From JABDIY01 sp963803875 (GTDB taxonomy: Bacteria; Actinomycetota; Acidimicrobiia; Acidimicrobiales; SZUA-35), in NCBI GenBank assembly GCA_963803875.1, contig CAWDOA010000015.1:42646-106645 (forward strand): a DNA stretch of 64,000 bases, in the 5' to 3' direction. Below the pieces are notes generated by a model. The model did no database searches. It was not told the DNA's origin and was given only the letters and a program-made list of their open reading frames with translations. Below are positions 63,331-64,000 of this stretch, one piece after another (the first letter of the stretch is position 1; each line of letters begins with the position of its first letter). A program made the position numbers and the translations under genes.

Positions 63331-64000
63331 CAACGACGACCGAACCCAAGCGAATCTATGTGCAGGACGTGACCCTTCGGGATGGAATGCATGCCATCCG
63401 CCACCAGTACGGACTCGAGCATGTGCACGACATCGCAAAAGCGATCGATGACGCTGGTTGCGATGCAATCGAAGTGGCCCACGGCGACGGGATTTCGGGC
63501 TCGTCGTTCAACTACGGGTTCGGCGCCCACACCGACTGGGAGTGGCTGGAAGAAGTGGGGTCGGTGCTCACCAACTGCATTCTCACCACCCTGGTGTTGC
63601 CTGGGATTGCCACCATCGAGGACCTGAAGCGGGCCAATGACCTGGGGGTCAGGTCGGTACGAATCGCCACCCACTGCACCGAGGCCGACATCGCCATCCA
63701 GCACATCGGGATGGCTCGCCAGCTCGGGATGGATGTTGCCGGTTTCCTGATGATGTCCCACATGAACGAGCCCGAGGCTCTGGCCCAGCAGGCGGTCGTC
63801 ATGGAGGAGGCCGGGGCCCATTGCGTGTACATCACTGACTCCGGTGGACGCCTCACCATGGGTGATGTCAGAGAGCGCATGCAGGCCTACCGGGCCGCCC
63901 TGCAGCCCGAGACACAGATCGGCATCCACGCTCATCACAACCTCACGTTCGGTGTGGCCAACTCGGTTGTTGCGGTCGAAGAGGGTTGTTACCGAGTGGA
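63327..64000 (+). CDS. mhpE: 4-hydroxy-2-oxovalerate aldolase, 3' end cut by window edge
   Basis: 224 codons visible of ~340. RIYVQDVTLRDGMHAIRHQY is the DmpG/MhpE opening (catalytic Arg and metal Asp), HGDGISGSSFNYGFG and SVRIATHCTEADIAIQHIGM follow, and GIHAHHNLTFGVANSV holds the metal histidines. Splits 4-hydroxy-2-oxovalerate into pyruvate and acetaldehyde, passing the latter to the partner dehydrogenase. Start ATGA-overlaps the dehydrogenase stop. Confidence 0.94.
   Translation, partial: MTTTTEPKRIYVQDVTLRDGMHAIRHQYGLEHVHDIAKAIDDAGCDAIEVAHGDGISGSSFNYGFGAHTDWEWLEEVGSVLTNCILTTLVLPGIATIEDLKRANDLGVRSVRIATHCTEADIAIQHIGMARQLGMDVAGFLMMSHMNEPEALAQQAVVMEEAGAHCVYITDSGGRLTMGDVRERMQAYRAALQPETQIGIHAHHNLTFGVANSVVAVEEGCYRV

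Noticed and set aside
1..64000. CRISPR arrays, insertion sequences, prophage or integrases
   Set aside because: No regularly spaced repeats, transposase or integrase motifs were seen on either strand.

Overview
The window is about 64 kb of high-GC, densely coded DNA with strong G/C bias at third codon positions, many GTG/TTG starts and many ATGA/GTGA stop-start overlaps. SigE-type sigma/anti-sigma pairs, SagB-like and LppX-like lipoproteins, a VanY-type peptidase and the acetaldehyde dehydrogenase/hydroxyoxovalerate aldolase pair point to an actinobacterium. The one-carbon, acyl-CoA and TMA-methyltransferase-like genes suggest an environmental, probably aquatic, Acidimicrobiia-type lineage; that placement is inference. 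No rRNA, tRNA, CRISPR, insertion sequence or prophage was seen.

Layout. 1-8.5 kb: a heterodimeric ABC exporter behind a branched-chain aminotransferase, a SEC-C protein, a patatin and a VanY-like carboxypeptidase. 8.6-12.5 kb: a HesB/IscA-like selenoprotein divergent from a 1155-aa indolepyruvate ferredoxin oxidoreductase. 12.5-24 kb: envelope genes (lipoproteins, cupin, two ECF sigma/anti-sigma pairs, MFS, a TlpA-like selenoprotein, a SagB-like reductase, a phasin-like protein, a lytic transglycosylase). 24-35 kb: an orphan amino-acid ABC ATPase, a molybdenum hydroxylase large subunit, AlkB, DinB, PIG-L, MFS, UppP, AstA and a geranylgeranyl-reductase-like flavoprotein. 35-48 kb: a coupled dipeptidase/unknown/DUF3726-like cassette, then FolD, a dimethylglycine dehydrogenase-like protein, selenocysteine-containing SelD, MFS, a second MTHFR and formate-THF ligase. 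48-54 kb: acyl-CoA dehydrogenase, MarR, thiolase, a dehydrogenase, an MBL hydrolase and TetR. 54-61 kb: a SahR-like regulator-metF-metH operon and an MttB-family methyltransferase with a decayed flavoprotein upstream. 61.6-64 kb: the lower meta-cleavage trio hydratase/acetaldehyde dehydrogenase/aldolase.

How the genes work together. Much of the right half fits N-methyl (betaine/dimethylglycine/sarcosine) demethylation feeding tetrahydrofolate: MttB-like and DMGDH-like enzymes supply methyl or methylene groups, FolD and Fhs oxidise them towards formate with ATP recovery, and MetF/MetH route them to methionine under a SahR-like S-adenosylhomocysteine sensor.

The most notable content is three genes with in-frame TGA codons best read as selenocysteine: selD (UGA at the catalytic Cys position), a HesB-like protein and a TlpA-like UxxC redoxin. 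Each has a hairpin just 3' of the TGA. Separately, six genes are each broken by what looks like a one-base homopolymer-length change (4.5-6.5, 15.3, 26.9, 30.7, 41.8 and 46.1 kb). These look like sequencing or assembly errors and should not be confused with the TGA recoding.
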